The translations under genes and the position numbers were made by a program. The notes below the pieces were generated by a model. It worked only from the letters and a program-made list of their open reading frames with translations, was not told the DNA's origin and did no database searches. From the NCBI RefSeq assembly GCF_019793435.1, contig NZ_JAILYH010000011.1, positions 179,029-243,028 of the forward strand: a stretch of 64,000 nt of DNA, given 5' to 3'. Source of the stretch: Rhizobium redzepovicii (GTDB lineage Bacteria > Pseudomonadota > Alphaproteobacteria > Rhizobiales > Rhizobiaceae). Positions 8,904-20,790 of this stretch are shown piece after piece (within the stretch, counting starts at the first letter, position 1; every line of letters starts with the position of its first letter).

Positions 8904-9664
8904 CCGACGACCTGGCCACCCTCCTGTCCCTGGAGCGTCTGCAGGCGGCCGGCACCGGCCCGCTCTACGTCAAGCTGCGCCGTACGCTGGAAGAGGCCGT
9001 GCGCACCGGTACGCTCGGTCACGGCGATGCGCTGCCGCCGGAACGCGACATCGCGGAATTCGCCGCCGTCAGCCGCGTCACCGTGCGCAAGGCGATCGAC
9101 GAACTCGTCGCCGACGGTCTGCTGGTGCGCCGCCATGGTTCCGGCACCTTCGTCGCCAAACCCGTCTCAAGGGTCGAGCAGCGCCTGTCGCAGCTTACCT
9201 CCTTCACCGAGGACATGGCGCGCCGCGGCATGTCCTCCCGTTCCGAATGGCTGCACAAGGGCATCCACACCCCCTCGCCCGACGAGATGATGATTCTCGG
9301 CCTCGGCACCGACGTGAAGGTTTCGCGCCTCTCCCGCCTGCGCATCGCCGACGACCAGCCGCTGGCAATCGAAAATGCCAGCGTCTCCGGCGAGTTTCTC
9401 CCCGATCCCGCCGCCGTCACCAATTCGCTCTATGCCGAACTCGAACGACTCCAGGTCCGCCCGGTGCGGGCCGTGCAGCGCATCTCGGCGACCAACATGA
9501 AGGAAGCCGACGCCCAGATTCTCGGTGTCTCCGTCGGTGCCGCCGGCCTGTCGATCGAGCGCATCTCCTATCTCGGCTCCGGCCGCGCCGTGGAATTCAC
9601 CCGCTCGCTCTATCGCGGCGACGCCTATGATTTCGTCGCCGAGCTGACGATCGGGGTTACCTGA
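8900..9664 (+). CDS. GntR/UTRA (HutC-type) transcriptional regulator
   Basis: A 254-aa repressor-type protein. It has an N-terminal winged helix (LPPERDIAEFAAVSRVTVRK, residues ~44-63, then RRHGSGTFV) and a C-terminal UTRA ligand-binding domain similar to those that sense sugar phosphates. The ATG at 8900 overlaps the kinase stop (ATGA); the longer upstream frame lies inside the kinase gene. It most likely controls the divergent transport operon and its own kinase operon, answering to a phosphorylated sugar made by the kinase. Confidence 0.88.
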   Translation: MTDDLATLLSLERLQAAGTGPLYVKLRRTLEEAVRTGTLGHGDALPPERDIAEFAAVSRVTVRKAIDELVADGLLVRRHGSGTFVAKPVSRVEQRLSQLTSFTEDMARRGMSSRSEWLHKGIHTPSPDEMMILGLGTDVKVSRLSRLRIADDQPLAIENASVSGEFLPDPAAVTNSLYAELERLQVRPVRAVQRISATNMKEADAQILGVSVGAAGLSIERISYLGSGRAVEFTRSLYRGDAYDFVAELTIGVT

Positions 9665-9666
9665 GC

Positions 9667-9830
9667 CTACCAGAAGCGAGTAATCCAGCGCTCATTTCCG
9701 GCGAGTTGATCGAAGATCGCATCGGCGGAAGTGATCGGTATCCCATTCAGCATGGCAGTGGCGGCGACAGCCGTTTATCGCCAGTCAGCGCCCATGCCCA
9801 GGCATGGGTATCGAGTAGAAGGGAATTCAC
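9667..9830 (-). pseudogene. Collapsed vapC (PIN-domain toxin) remnant
   Basis: Directly after the antitoxin, a GTG at 9830 overlaps its stop (GTGA) and opens VNSLLLDTHAWAWAL...DKRLSP, the classic VapC/PIN start with the first catalytic Asp. The frame stops at 9747-9749 after 27 codons. A second frame beginning at 9753 reads GIPITSADAIFDQLAGNERW and ends at 9667, matching a VapC C-terminus (the TSAD motif). The middle ~60-70 residues with the other acidic residues are gone, so an internal deletion plus frameshift has destroyed the toxin. Confidence 0.75.
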
Positions 9831-10060
9831 TCGCCCCCTTCCCAGGCCGCAAGGTCGCCCTCATCCATGGGCGCGAAAAAGTCAGGCCCATTTCCAGCAA
9901 CCAGCCCCTTGAGCAGGCCGATCTTGAAGGAAGATTGCACAATCGGCATGATCTTCACGACAGGCTTGCGTCCCCTAGCGATCACCACTTCTTCACCGGA
10001 AAGCGCGGCGTCGATCAATTTCGATAGATTGGCCTTCGCGGCATGGATAGTAACTTGCAT
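9827..10060 (-). CDS. Phd/YefM-type antitoxin, orphaned
   Basis: A 77-aa protein of the prevent-host-death family: MQVTIHAAKANLSKLIDAAL, then the conserved GEEVVIARGRKPVVKI and an acidic, disordered C-terminal toxin-binding tail. Such proteins bind DNA through the N-terminal part and neutralise a toxin through the tail. Its overlapping partner downstream is a broken vapC, so it is an antitoxin without a working local toxin. The intact frame suggests recent loss of the toxin or a retained role. Confidence 0.85.
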   Translation of the reverse strand: MQVTIHAAKANLSKLIDAALSGEEVVIARGRKPVVKIMPIVQSSFKIGLLKGLVAGNGPDFFAPMDEGDLAAWEGGE

Positions 10061-10168
10061 CGCGGCCCCATTCGCTGCTTGGCAGAGAATGCCATTACAA
10101 CATCAATTCGGCTATCGAATTCGAAAAGCTAGAACGCGGATCATTATTGAACCATATCAAAATCATAG

Positions 10169-10195
10169 AGCCGGAAAGTGAATCACTTCCCGGCT
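10169..10195. terminator. Hairpin downstream of metH
   Basis: A 12-bp stem with one mismatch (AGCCGG...AAGTG / CACTT...CCGGCT) and a three-base loop lies about 60 bases beyond the metH stop, between the convergent ends and the antitoxin promoter. The T run is weak on both strands. Confidence 0.5.
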
Positions 10196-10255
10196 TTCAT
10201 TCATTGAATCAGTTCCTGAGCGCGCCGCCTCAAGCGGCTGCGAAGACTCAGCAAA

Positions 10256-14029
<3,774 letters not shown>

Positions 14030-14070
14030 GGGAGGGCTCCTTGACGTCGTAAGACCAGACAGTTCAAATC

Positions 14071-14090
14071 ACATAAAGATATCTTTATGT
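14071..14090. promoter_or_regulatory. Perfect 20-bp palindrome in the metH promoter
   Basis: ACATAAAGATATCTTTATGT is an exact inverted repeat 41 bases before the metH start codon. A TTGACA (-35-like) on the metH strand at 14088-14093 overlaps its edge, so a bound protein would block the promoter. It resembles operators for ArsR-type regulators of methionine/SAH metabolism (SahR), but that comparison is from memory. Confidence 0.6.
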
Positions 14091-14199
14091 CAATATATGC
14101 CTATCGATTTCGTGCTTTGCAAGTCTCAGCGGATGACAGGCTTGAACGGCCTCTATATAGGCAATTGACACGCATTGCCCACCAAATCGGAGGAGTATC

Positions 14200-15459
14200 A
14201 TGGCACCCGCAACCGGCAACGCCGCGCTTGGCAACTGGACGAGCCGCGCCTATCACCGCGACTGGCTGCTTGCCCAGGCAAACGGCCTCTTCGATTTCTT
14301 CCAGCACAATTCGGTCAACCCAAAGGGCGGCTTCTACGATCTCGACGATAACGGCACGCCGCTCGATGCCGAGGGCCAAGTGCGCAGCATCCATATCGCC
14401 GCGCGCGCCGTGCATTGTTTTGCCATCGGCGCCCTGCTCGGCCGTCCGGGTGCTGCCGACGTCGTCGACCACGGCATGGACTATCTCTGGAACCATCACC
14501 GCGACCTGAGGAATGGCGGCTATTTCTGGTCGCTCGACAACAGTGGTCCGGTCGATTCCAACAAGCAGGGTTATGGCCATGCTTTCGTGCTGCTCGCCGC
14601 CTCATCGGCCAAGACGATCGGCCATCCGCTGGCCGACGGCATGCTTGCCGATATTACCGAGGTCCTGAACACCAAGTTCTGGGAGCCGCGCCACGGCGCT
14701 ATCGCCGAGGAATTCACCGCCGACTGGCAGCCGCTCGACGGCGGCGCCTACCGCGGCCAGAACTCCAACATGCACCTGACCGAAGCGCTGATGGCCGCCT
14801 TCGAAGCATCAGGCGACCGGGATTACCTGACCAAGGCCGAAAGCATCGCCGACCTCGTCATCCGGCGCGCGGCCGGTTCGGTCGACTGGCGCGTCGCCGA
14901 GCACTTCGACGCCGAATGGAAGCTCGACAAGCAATACTATCATCCGAACGAAATGTTCCGCCCGGCCGGCACGACGCCCGGCCATTGGCTGGAATGGACC
15001 CGCCTCATCCTGCAGCTTTGGGCCCTCGGCGGCAAACGCATCGAGTGGATGCCGGATGCGGCCAAAGCCCTCTTCGAGCAATCCATGGCGCTCGGCTGGG
15101 ACAGCGACAAGGGCGGCTTCTTCTATACGCTCGACTGGAACGACAAGCCCGCCAAGCGCAATAAGCTCTGGTGGCCGGCCTGCGAGGGTGCGGCCGCCGC
15201 CCATTTCCTCAACGAGCACCTGCCGAGCGACTATCACGAGGAATGCTACCGCAAAATCTGGAATGTGATCGAACGCGCCTTCATCGACCATCGGAACGGC
15301 GGCTGGCATGAGGAGCTGACGGAGGATCTCGTTCCCGCCCATTCGCTCTTCCCCGGCAAGGGCGATATCTACCACGCCCTGCAGGCCTGCCTCATCCCGC
15401 TCTTCCCGGCAACCGGCAGCCTGACGAAGAGCATTACTGAGGCCGGCGGCAGGCTCTGA
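14200..15459 (+). CDS. AGE-family sugar 2-epimerase / mannose isomerase
   Basis: A 419-aa (alpha/alpha)6-barrel enzyme of the N-acylglucosamine 2-epimerase family. Recognisable motifs are GYGHAFVLLAAS (~residue 125), NSNMHLTEALMAAFE (~residue 189) with the catalytic-region histidine, and the block RPAGTTPGHWLEWTRLIL (~residue 255). The family interconverts aldoses and ketoses or 2-epimers; D-mannose isomerase activity is the likeliest for this length. The GGAGGAG ribosome site seven bases before the ATG fixes the start. It stands alone, convergent with the next operon. Confidence 0.88.
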   Translation: MAPATGNAALGNWTSRAYHRDWLLAQANGLFDFFQHNSVNPKGGFYDLDDNGTPLDAEGQVRSIHIAARAVHCFAIGALLGRPGAADVVDHGMDYLWNHHRDLRNGGYFWSLDNSGPVDSNKQGYGHAFVLLAASSAKTIGHPLADGMLADITEVLNTKFWEPRHGAIAEEFTADWQPLDGGAYRGQNSNMHLTEALMAAFEASGDRDYLTKAESIADLVIRRAAGSVDWRVAEHFDAEWKLDKQYYHPNEMFRPAGTTPGHWLEWTRLILQLWALGGKRIEWMPDAAKALFEQSMALGWDSDKGGFFYTLDWNDKPAKRNKLWWPACEGAAAAHFLNEHLPSDYHEECYRKIWNVIERAFIDHRNGGWHEELTEDLVPAHSLFPGKGDIYHALQACLIPLFPATGSLTKSITEAGGRL

Positions 15460-15500
15460 GGTTCACTAACCGGCGCCCGCCTATCCAGCAAATGGCCGGC

Positions 15501-15998
15501 TCAGAGCAGCGGGTCGAGCCGCAGCGTGTCCAGATCCTTTGCCAGCATCAGCGCCAGGGCCTCGACCGCGAGATTGTGGTCGTCGCGCTGGGGCAGGCCG
15601 GAGACGGTGACCGCGCCGATGCAGCCGGTGCCCTTGACGTTGATCGGGAAACTGCCGCCATGCGGCGCATAATCGGCGCCGGAAAGCCCGTTATCCTCGA
15701 CCGTCTTGCCGTCCTTGCCGAGCTTCAGGCCGGAGGCATAGCTGCTGCGGAAATAGCGCAGCACCATGTTGCGCTTGCGTCTGACCCAGTTGACGTTGTC
15801 GGGCGTCACGCCAGGCAGTGCGGCATAGAAGACCGGCATCGAATGCAGGGTCACATCGATCGCGATGCCGAGGCCGCGCTCGGTGGCAAGTTCCTGCAGG
15901 AGCTTGCCGAGCTGCCATGCCGTCGTCAGATCGAAAGCGTCGAAGCTCAGCGCCTTCTCCTGTTCCGCGATCCGGCTGAGATCCTGTTCGACTGTCAT
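15501..15998 (-). CDS. UPF0303 / HbpS-like heme-degrading-domain protein
   Basis: A 165-aa cytoplasmic protein of the UPF0303 family, related to the HbpS/DUF336 fold. Motifs include KRNMVLRYFRSSY and YAPHGGSFPINV...IGAVTVSGLPQRDDHNL. The ATG at 15998 has a GAGGAG ribosome site; frame upstream of it overlaps the previous gene's region and is unsupported. It is the last gene of the seven-gene operon and follows the flavin-reductase-like gene by 89 bases. A biochemical role has not been settled for the family. Confidence 0.82.
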   Translation of the reverse strand: MTVEQDLSRIAEQEKALSFDAFDLTTAWQLGKLLQELATERGLGIAIDVTLHSMPVFYAALPGVTPDNVNWVRRKRNMVLRYFRSSYASGLKLGKDGKTVEDNGLSGADYAPHGGSFPINVKGTGCIGAVTVSGLPQRDDHNLAVEALALMLAKDLDTLRLDPLL

Positions 15999-16087
15999 GG
16001 CTAAGCACTCCTCTGCCGTGATGATCCGCTGCGACCATTCTTGCGGGGAGCAAAAAAGTAAAGCAAAAACTTGGAGGTACCCCGGGC

Positions 16088-16699
16088 TCAGAGTTTCGGC
16101 GTCAGCATCTCGAAGCGGTCGCGGATGGTGGCGCAGGTATCGCCGCCGAGCCGCGCAATGGCATCGACGGCGGCCGGATCGACATGCAGCCGTTCCGGAT
16201 CCACGACGCCGTCCTGATAATGCGCATAGACGATCTCGCCCATGACGATCTGCCGCGAGCGCCCGAGCTCCAGCGTCACATGCCGCCGGCATTCGAAGGC
16301 TGCCGGCGCCTCGGCGATCCAGGGCGAGGCCACCTTCGCGCCCGGCATCGCCGTCAACCCAGCCTCCTTCAACTCGTCGACGCCGCGGGGATAGCGAGCG
16401 CCGCAGACATGCATCGCCTCGGCGATGGCGAAAGAGACGATGTTGACCGTGAAGACCTCGGTCATGCGAATATTGTGGCCGGTGTCCTTGAACGACATGT
16501 CGGCATTGTTTTCGACCCCGATCGCGAGGATCGGCGGATCGGCCGAAAGGCAGTTGAAGAAGCTGAAAGGGGCTGCGTTGATCCGCCCGTGTTCGTCGAC
16601 CGTCGTCACCAGCGCAATCGGCCGTGGAATGATCGTGCCGATCATCAGCTTGTAACGCTCGCGCTCACTGAGCTCTTTGAAGTCGAAGGAGATGGCCAT
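16088..16699 (-). CDS. Flavin reductase-like (FMN-binding split barrel) protein
   Basis: A 203-aa DIM6/NTAB-type flavoprotein. The N-terminus IGTIIPRPIALVTTVDEHGR...NAAPFSFF is the family FMN-binding region and DTGHNI...FTVNIV follows it. Members reduce flavin for a partner oxygenase or act as oxidoreductases themselves. It sits three bases after the racemase gene in the same operon, so it likely acts in the same catabolic route. Confidence 0.88.
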   Translation of the reverse strand: MAISFDFKELSERERYKLMIGTIIPRPIALVTTVDEHGRINAAPFSFFNCLSADPPILAIGVENNADMSFKDTGHNIRMTEVFTVNIVSFAIAEAMHVCGARYPRGVDELKEAGLTAMPGAKVASPWIAEAPAAFECRRHVTLELGRSRQIVMGEIVYAHYQDGVVDPERLHVDPAAVDAIARLGGDTCATIRDRFEMLTPKL

Positions 16700-16702
16700 G
16701 GC

Positions 16703-17446
16703 TCAGCCGAGCTTCCCGGCCGGCGCAAAGACGCCCATCGCTCCGGTGAAGGGTTTCGGCAGCGGCGAGGCGTAGGAGCCGCGCTTGCTGGTGGAAAGGC
16801 CGAGCGAAACCAGCGCCTCTGCCTGCTTGACGGCGGCCGAGACACCATCGATGACGGGCACGCCGTAGATATCCTGCAATTCCCTCGCCAGATCCGTCAT
16901 GCCGGCGCAGCCCAGCACGATCGCCTCGGCGCCGTCTTCGGCAAGCGCCCGTTCGATCTCGGCCCTGAGCTTGCCGATTGCGCCCGAGGCCGGATCTTCA
17001 AGCTCGAGCACCGGGATATCGGAGGCGCGCACCTTGGCGCGCTCGCCCATGCCGTAGCGGCGCACCAGATTGTCGATCAGCACCCGTGACCGCTCCAGCG
17101 TCGTCACCACGGTGAAGCGTTGCGCTAGGAAACCCGCTGTCGCGACGGCGGATTCGCAGAGCCCGAGGATCGGCACATCGGCGAAACTCCGCGCCGCGTC
17201 GAGCCCAGTATCGTCAAAGCAGGCGATGACGGCCGCGTCGTAACCCGCCGCCCATCGTTCCTTCAGTTCGGAAAGCAGGCCGGGGATCGCCAGCGCCCCG
17301 TCATAATGGCCCTCGATGGAGACAGGCCCCATCTGCGAAGTGGCGGCGATGATTTCCGTGCCTGAAGCAGCCACCGCCCGCGCAGCGGTGGCCGCCTTCT
17401 CGGTCATGGAGGCCGTGGTGTTCGGATTGACGATGAGGATGCGCAT
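16703..17446 (-). CDS. Hydantoin / Asp-Glu racemase family enzyme
   Basis: A 247-aa cofactor-independent racemase. Both catalytic cysteines are present: Cys76 in VIACFDDTGLDAAR and Cys180 in IVLGCAGMTDLA, in positions typical of hydantoin racemases (HyuE/HyuA). The N-terminus MRILIVNPNTTASMTEK is also typical. It lies one base after the permease gene of the same operon, so it probably racemises the imported compound or its ring form. The actual substrate (hydantoin, allantoin or an amino acid) is not determined by sequence. Confidence 0.9.
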   Translation of the reverse strand: MRILIVNPNTTASMTEKAATAARAVAASGTEIIAATSQMGPVSIEGHYDGALAIPGLLSELKERWAAGYDAAVIACFDDTGLDAARSFADVPILGLCESAVATAGFLAQRFTVVTTLERSRVLIDNLVRRYGMGERAKVRASDIPVLELEDPASGAIGKLRAEIERALAEDGAEAIVLGCAGMTDLARELQDIYGVPVIDGVSAAVKQAEALVSLGLSTSKRGSYASPLPKPFTGAMGVFAPAGKLG

Positions 17447-17447
17447 G

Positions 17448-18269
17448 TCAGTTGATCTTTGCCTGCCGCCGGCTGAGCATCGTCATGATGCCGAGGGCGA
17501 TGAGAATGATGGTGAAGGAAAACAGCGTCGTCACCGTGCCGAGCGCATAGAGCACCGGCGTCGTGACATTGGTGGTCATGCCGTAGATTTCGAGCGGCAG
17601 CGTATTGTAAGTGCCTGACGTCATCAACGTGCGGGCGAATTCGTCATAAGATAGCGTAAAGCCGAACAGGCCGACGCCGATCAGGCTCGGCGCGATCATC
17701 GGCAGCACGACATGGCGGAAGGTCTGCCATGCGGACGCGCCGAGGTCGCGCGCCGCCTCTTCATAGGCCGGCGAGAAGCGGTTGAAGACGGCAAACATGA
17801 TCAGCACGCCGAAGGGCAGCGTCCAGGTGAGATGCGCGCCGAAGGCCGAGGAATACCAGGCGGGCTTCAGCCCGCCCTCCTGGAAGACGACGCCAATGCC
17901 GAGCGAAACGATGATCGACGGCACGACAAGGCTGGCGACAGTGGCATAGAACAGCACGGTCGAACCGCGGAAACGGCGGCGGAAGGCGAGGCCGGCGAGC
18001 AGCGACACGGTGACGGTCACGGCCATGACCATCAGCCCGAGGCTGAAGGAGCGCCGGAACGAGGCGCCGAAATCGCCGACCGCCTGTTTTTCGAACAGGT
18101 TGAAGAACCAATGGGTGGAAACGCCGTTCATCGGGAAGGTCAGCCCGCCGTCCGGCCCCTGGAAGGACAGGATCAGCACCGCCGAGAGCGGACCGTAGAG
18201 GAACAGCACGAAGACTGCGAAGAAGATCGCCAGCAGATAGAATTCGAGGCCGCGTTTTTCGTGGTTCAT
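17448..18269 (-). CDS. ABC transporter permease (PotC-like)
   Basis: A 273-aa inner-membrane permease with six hydrophobic spans and the EAA loop EAARDLGASAWQTFRHVVLP. It belongs to the PotC branch of spermidine/putrescine-type importers. It begins one base after the PotB-like gene ends and ends one base before the racemase gene, so the genes are translationally close-coupled. Confidence 0.92.
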   Translation of the reverse strand: MNHEKRGLEFYLLAIFFAVFVLFLYGPLSAVLILSFQGPDGGLTFPMNGVSTHWFFNLFEKQAVGDFGASFRRSFSLGLMVMAVTVTVSLLAGLAFRRRFRGSTVLFYATVASLVVPSIIVSLGIGVVFQEGGLKPAWYSSAFGAHLTWTLPFGVLIMFAVFNRFSPAYEEAARDLGASAWQTFRHVVLPMIAPSLIGVGLFGFTLSYDEFARTLMTSGTYNTLPLEIYGMTTNVTTPVLYALGTVTTLFSFTIILIALGIMTMLSRRQAKIN

Positions 18270-18270
18270 C

Positions 18271-19179
18271 TCAAAGCTCCTTGCGGATGTCGACGACGCG
18301 CAGGATGGCTGCGACCATCAGCAAAACCACGGCCAGCAGCACCACGGCATTGGCGGCCGCCGCCGGATATTGCAGCAGCGACATCTGGTTCTTCATCATC
18401 AGCGCCACCGAGGCGCTCTGGCCGCCGGACATCACCTGCACCGTCGAGAAATCGGCCATGACGAGGGTGACGACGAAGATCGTGCCGATCGCCATGCCGG
18501 GTTTTGCCAGCGGAATGACGACATTCCACAGCACCTGCCAGCCGGAGGCGCCGGCATCACGCGCCGCCTCGAACAGCGACCGGTCGATGCGCATCAGCGT
18601 GTTGAAGATCGGCGTGACCATGAACAGCGTATAGAGATGCACCATGGCGAGCACGACGGCGAAATCGGAATAGAGCAGCCATTCGATCGGCTGCGGGATG
18701 ATGCCCATCTTAATAAGCGACGAATTGACAAGGCCATTGCGCCCGAGCACCGGGATCCACGAGATCATGCGGATGATGTTCGAGGTCATGAACGGCACGG
18801 TGCAGACGAGAAACAGGATCATCTGCGTCGAGGTCTTGCGGATGTGGAAGGCGAGGAAATAGGCGACCCAGAAACCGATGAGAAGCGTCAGCGCCCAGAC
18901 GATCGCCGTGAATTTCAGTGTGTTGAGATAGGTCTTCCAGGTTACCCATGAACCGAGCGTGTCGGTGTAGTTCATGGTGAGGAAGTCGGGATAGAGGCCG
19001 GCGAAATCGTAGTCCCAGAAGCTGACGACGGTGATCATGGCGATCGGCAGCAGGAAGAAGAAGCCGAGGATGGCGATCAGCGGCGTCGCCTGGAGATAGG
19101 AGATGGCTGAGGGGGAGAGGCGCAACTTGCGGCGTATAGGCTGCTTGCTGTCTTCCGTTGCCGCTGCGATGGTCGCCAT
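18271..19179 (-). CDS. ABC transporter permease (PotB-like)
   Basis: A 302-aa permease with a cytoplasmic N-terminus, six transmembrane spans and the EAA loop EAARDAGASGWQVLWNVVIP. It is the PotB-type partner of the next gene product. A repeat-rich gap of ~270 bp separates it from the upstream binding-protein gene. Confidence 0.92.
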   Translation of the reverse strand: MATIAAATEDSKQPIRRKLRLSPSAISYLQATPLIAILGFFFLLPIAMITVVSFWDYDFAGLYPDFLTMNYTDTLGSWVTWKTYLNTLKFTAIVWALTLLIGFWVAYFLAFHIRKTSTQMILFLVCTVPFMTSNIIRMISWIPVLGRNGLVNSSLIKMGIIPQPIEWLLYSDFAVVLAMVHLYTLFMVTPIFNTLMRIDRSLFEAARDAGASGWQVLWNVVIPLAKPGMAIGTIFVVTLVMADFSTVQVMSGGQSASVALMMKNQMSLLQYPAAAANAVVLLAVVLLMVAAILRVVDIRKEL

Positions 19180-19228
19180 GATCGGTTCTCCGTTCTCACT
19201 AGATCAGGTGGGACGGGAGCGCGTGCAG

Positions 19229-19386
19229 CCCCCTCATCCGCCTGCCGGCACCTTCTCCCCGCTGGGGAGAAGAGGAATCGCGGCACCGTCTCGGCAGCCG
19301 CGAGCCTTGATCTTTTGTTGCCTGCCGAGCGGCAAGCTCCCCCTTCTCCCCAGCGGGGAGAAGATGCCCGAAGGGCAGATGAGGGG
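19229..19386. repeat. Inverted pair of RIME-like palindromic elements
   Basis: Two copies of the CTTCTCCCC / GGGGAGAAG element face each other: one at about 19229-19273 starting CCCCTCATCCGCCTGCCGG, the other at 19339-19386 ending GGCAGATGAGGGG. They fill the gap between the binding-protein gene and the permease genes, the same position as in the sugar operon at 6.1 kb. Confidence 0.85.
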
Positions 19387-19446
19387 CGGAGCGCAGCGAC
19401 GTCTAGAGCATCAGCAAAAGACAATGCTTCTCCGCCCCCTCGCCGA

Positions 19447-20745
19447 TCAAGCAGCGATGAACTCGTTCCAGCGGCGGACCATGTAGCGGTCTTCGTCCAT
19501 CACCGAGTTCCAGCAGGCGACGGCCCCCATGCGTGCTTCGAAGGCGCCGCCGTCGCGCACCGCACCGGCCTTCTCCATGACCTTGCCTTCGGGCGACAGG
19601 ATATCGCCCTGCGCCGGCTTGCCTTCGATCCAATAGCCCCATTCGTCAGCCGACATGAAGTTCTTGGCGGTGTCCATGCAGGCGGAGTAGTAGCCCTGGC
19701 GGTTGAGATAACCGCCGACCCAGCCTGATGTGTACCAGTTGATATATTCATAGGCCGCGTCGAGCTCGGCGCCCTTCAGATGCGAGGCAAGGCCGAGTCC
19801 GCCGCCCCAGGCGCGGTAGCCTTCCTTGAGCGGCTGATACTTGCAGGCGATGCCTTTGGAGCGGACGGCGGCCACAGCCGGAGACCACATCGACTGGATA
19901 ACGACCTCGCCCGAGGCCATCAGGTTGACCGACTCGTCGAAGCTCTTCCAGAAGGCGCGGAACTGGCCGTCGCCCTTGGCCTTGATCAGGAATTCGATCG
20001 TCTTGTCGATCTCTTCCTTGGTCATGTTGCCCTTGTCGGCATATTTGATGTTGCCCATGGCTTCCATGATCATCGCCGCATCCATGATGCCGATCGACGG
20101 GATGTTGAGGATCGAGGTCTTGCCCTTGAACTTCGGATCCATGATGTCGGCCCAGCTGGTGATGTCGCGGCCGACGAGATCCGGGCGGATGCCGAGCGTA
20201 TCGGCGTTGTAGATTGTCGGAACCATCGTCATCCACTGCGTCGGCTCCTTGGCGAACTTCTTGGAGCCCTGCGCCTCGACGAAGCCGACCGTGTGCGGCG
20301 CCGTGCCCTGGGCGATGACGCTGTCTGCCTTCAATTTGCCGTTGATGAACAGCGGCACGATCTTGTCGTAATATTTGAGCTTCTTGACGTCCATCGGCTG
20401 CAGCACGCCCGTCGGAAACACCTTCTTGGCGATCCAGTATTCGATATCGGCAATGTCGTAGCTGTCGGGCTGGGTAACGGCCCGCTGGGCGGCGGCGTCG
20501 GAATCGGTCGCCGTCATCTCCAGAGTGATGCCGAGATCGGCTTTGCACTTCTCGGCGATGGCATTGATGTTCGAAACGCCGGTGCCGAACTGGCGAAGCG
20601 TGATGTTCGTCTTAGCCCAGATGGTGGGAAAGCCGGTGAGAGCGCCGGAGCCGGCAATGGCGCCGACGGCGGCGGCACCCGTCTTCAGCAGGGTGCGGCG
20701 GGAAAGACCCTTCGCGGCCTTGGTCGATGTCGTTTCAGTCGTCAT
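19447..20745 (-). CDS. Spermidine/putrescine-type ABC substrate-binding protein (Tat-exported)
   Basis: A 432-aa periplasmic binding protein with a twin-arginine signal (LSRRTLLKTGAAAVGAIAG, residues ~14-32) rather than a Sec signal. The mature part resembles PotD-like proteins (family-1 bacterial extracellular binding proteins). It lies between the ATPase gene and the repeats. With a racemase and a flavin reductase in the operon, the ligand may be a cyclic ureide, opine or amine rather than a simple polyamine; this is inference. Confidence 0.92.
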   Translation of the reverse strand: MTTETTSTKAAKGLSRRTLLKTGAAAVGAIAGSGALTGFPTIWAKTNITLRQFGTGVSNINAIAEKCKADLGITLEMTATDSDAAAQRAVTQPDSYDIADIEYWIAKKVFPTGVLQPMDVKKLKYYDKIVPLFINGKLKADSVIAQGTAPHTVGFVEAQGSKKFAKEPTQWMTMVPTIYNADTLGIRPDLVGRDITSWADIMDPKFKGKTSILNIPSIGIMDAAMIMEAMGNIKYADKGNMTKEEIDKTIEFLIKAKGDGQFRAFWKSFDESVNLMASGEVVIQSMWSPAVAAVRSKGIACKYQPLKEGYRAWGGGLGLASHLKGAELDAAYEYINWYTSGWVGGYLNRQGYYSACMDTAKNFMSADEWGYWIEGKPAQGDILSPEGKVMEKAGAVRDGGAFEARMGAVACWNSVMDEDRYMVRRWNEFIAA

Positions 20746-20790
20746 GTCAGTTCCCCTTTTTTGATGTGGAAGGTCTTGGTTTTTGATTGG

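Noticed and set aside
14030..14199. SAM or cobalamin riboswitch upstream of metH
   Set aside because: The leader between the palindrome and the start codon is about 40 bases, too short for a cobalamin riboswitch, and no SAM-II core was recognised.
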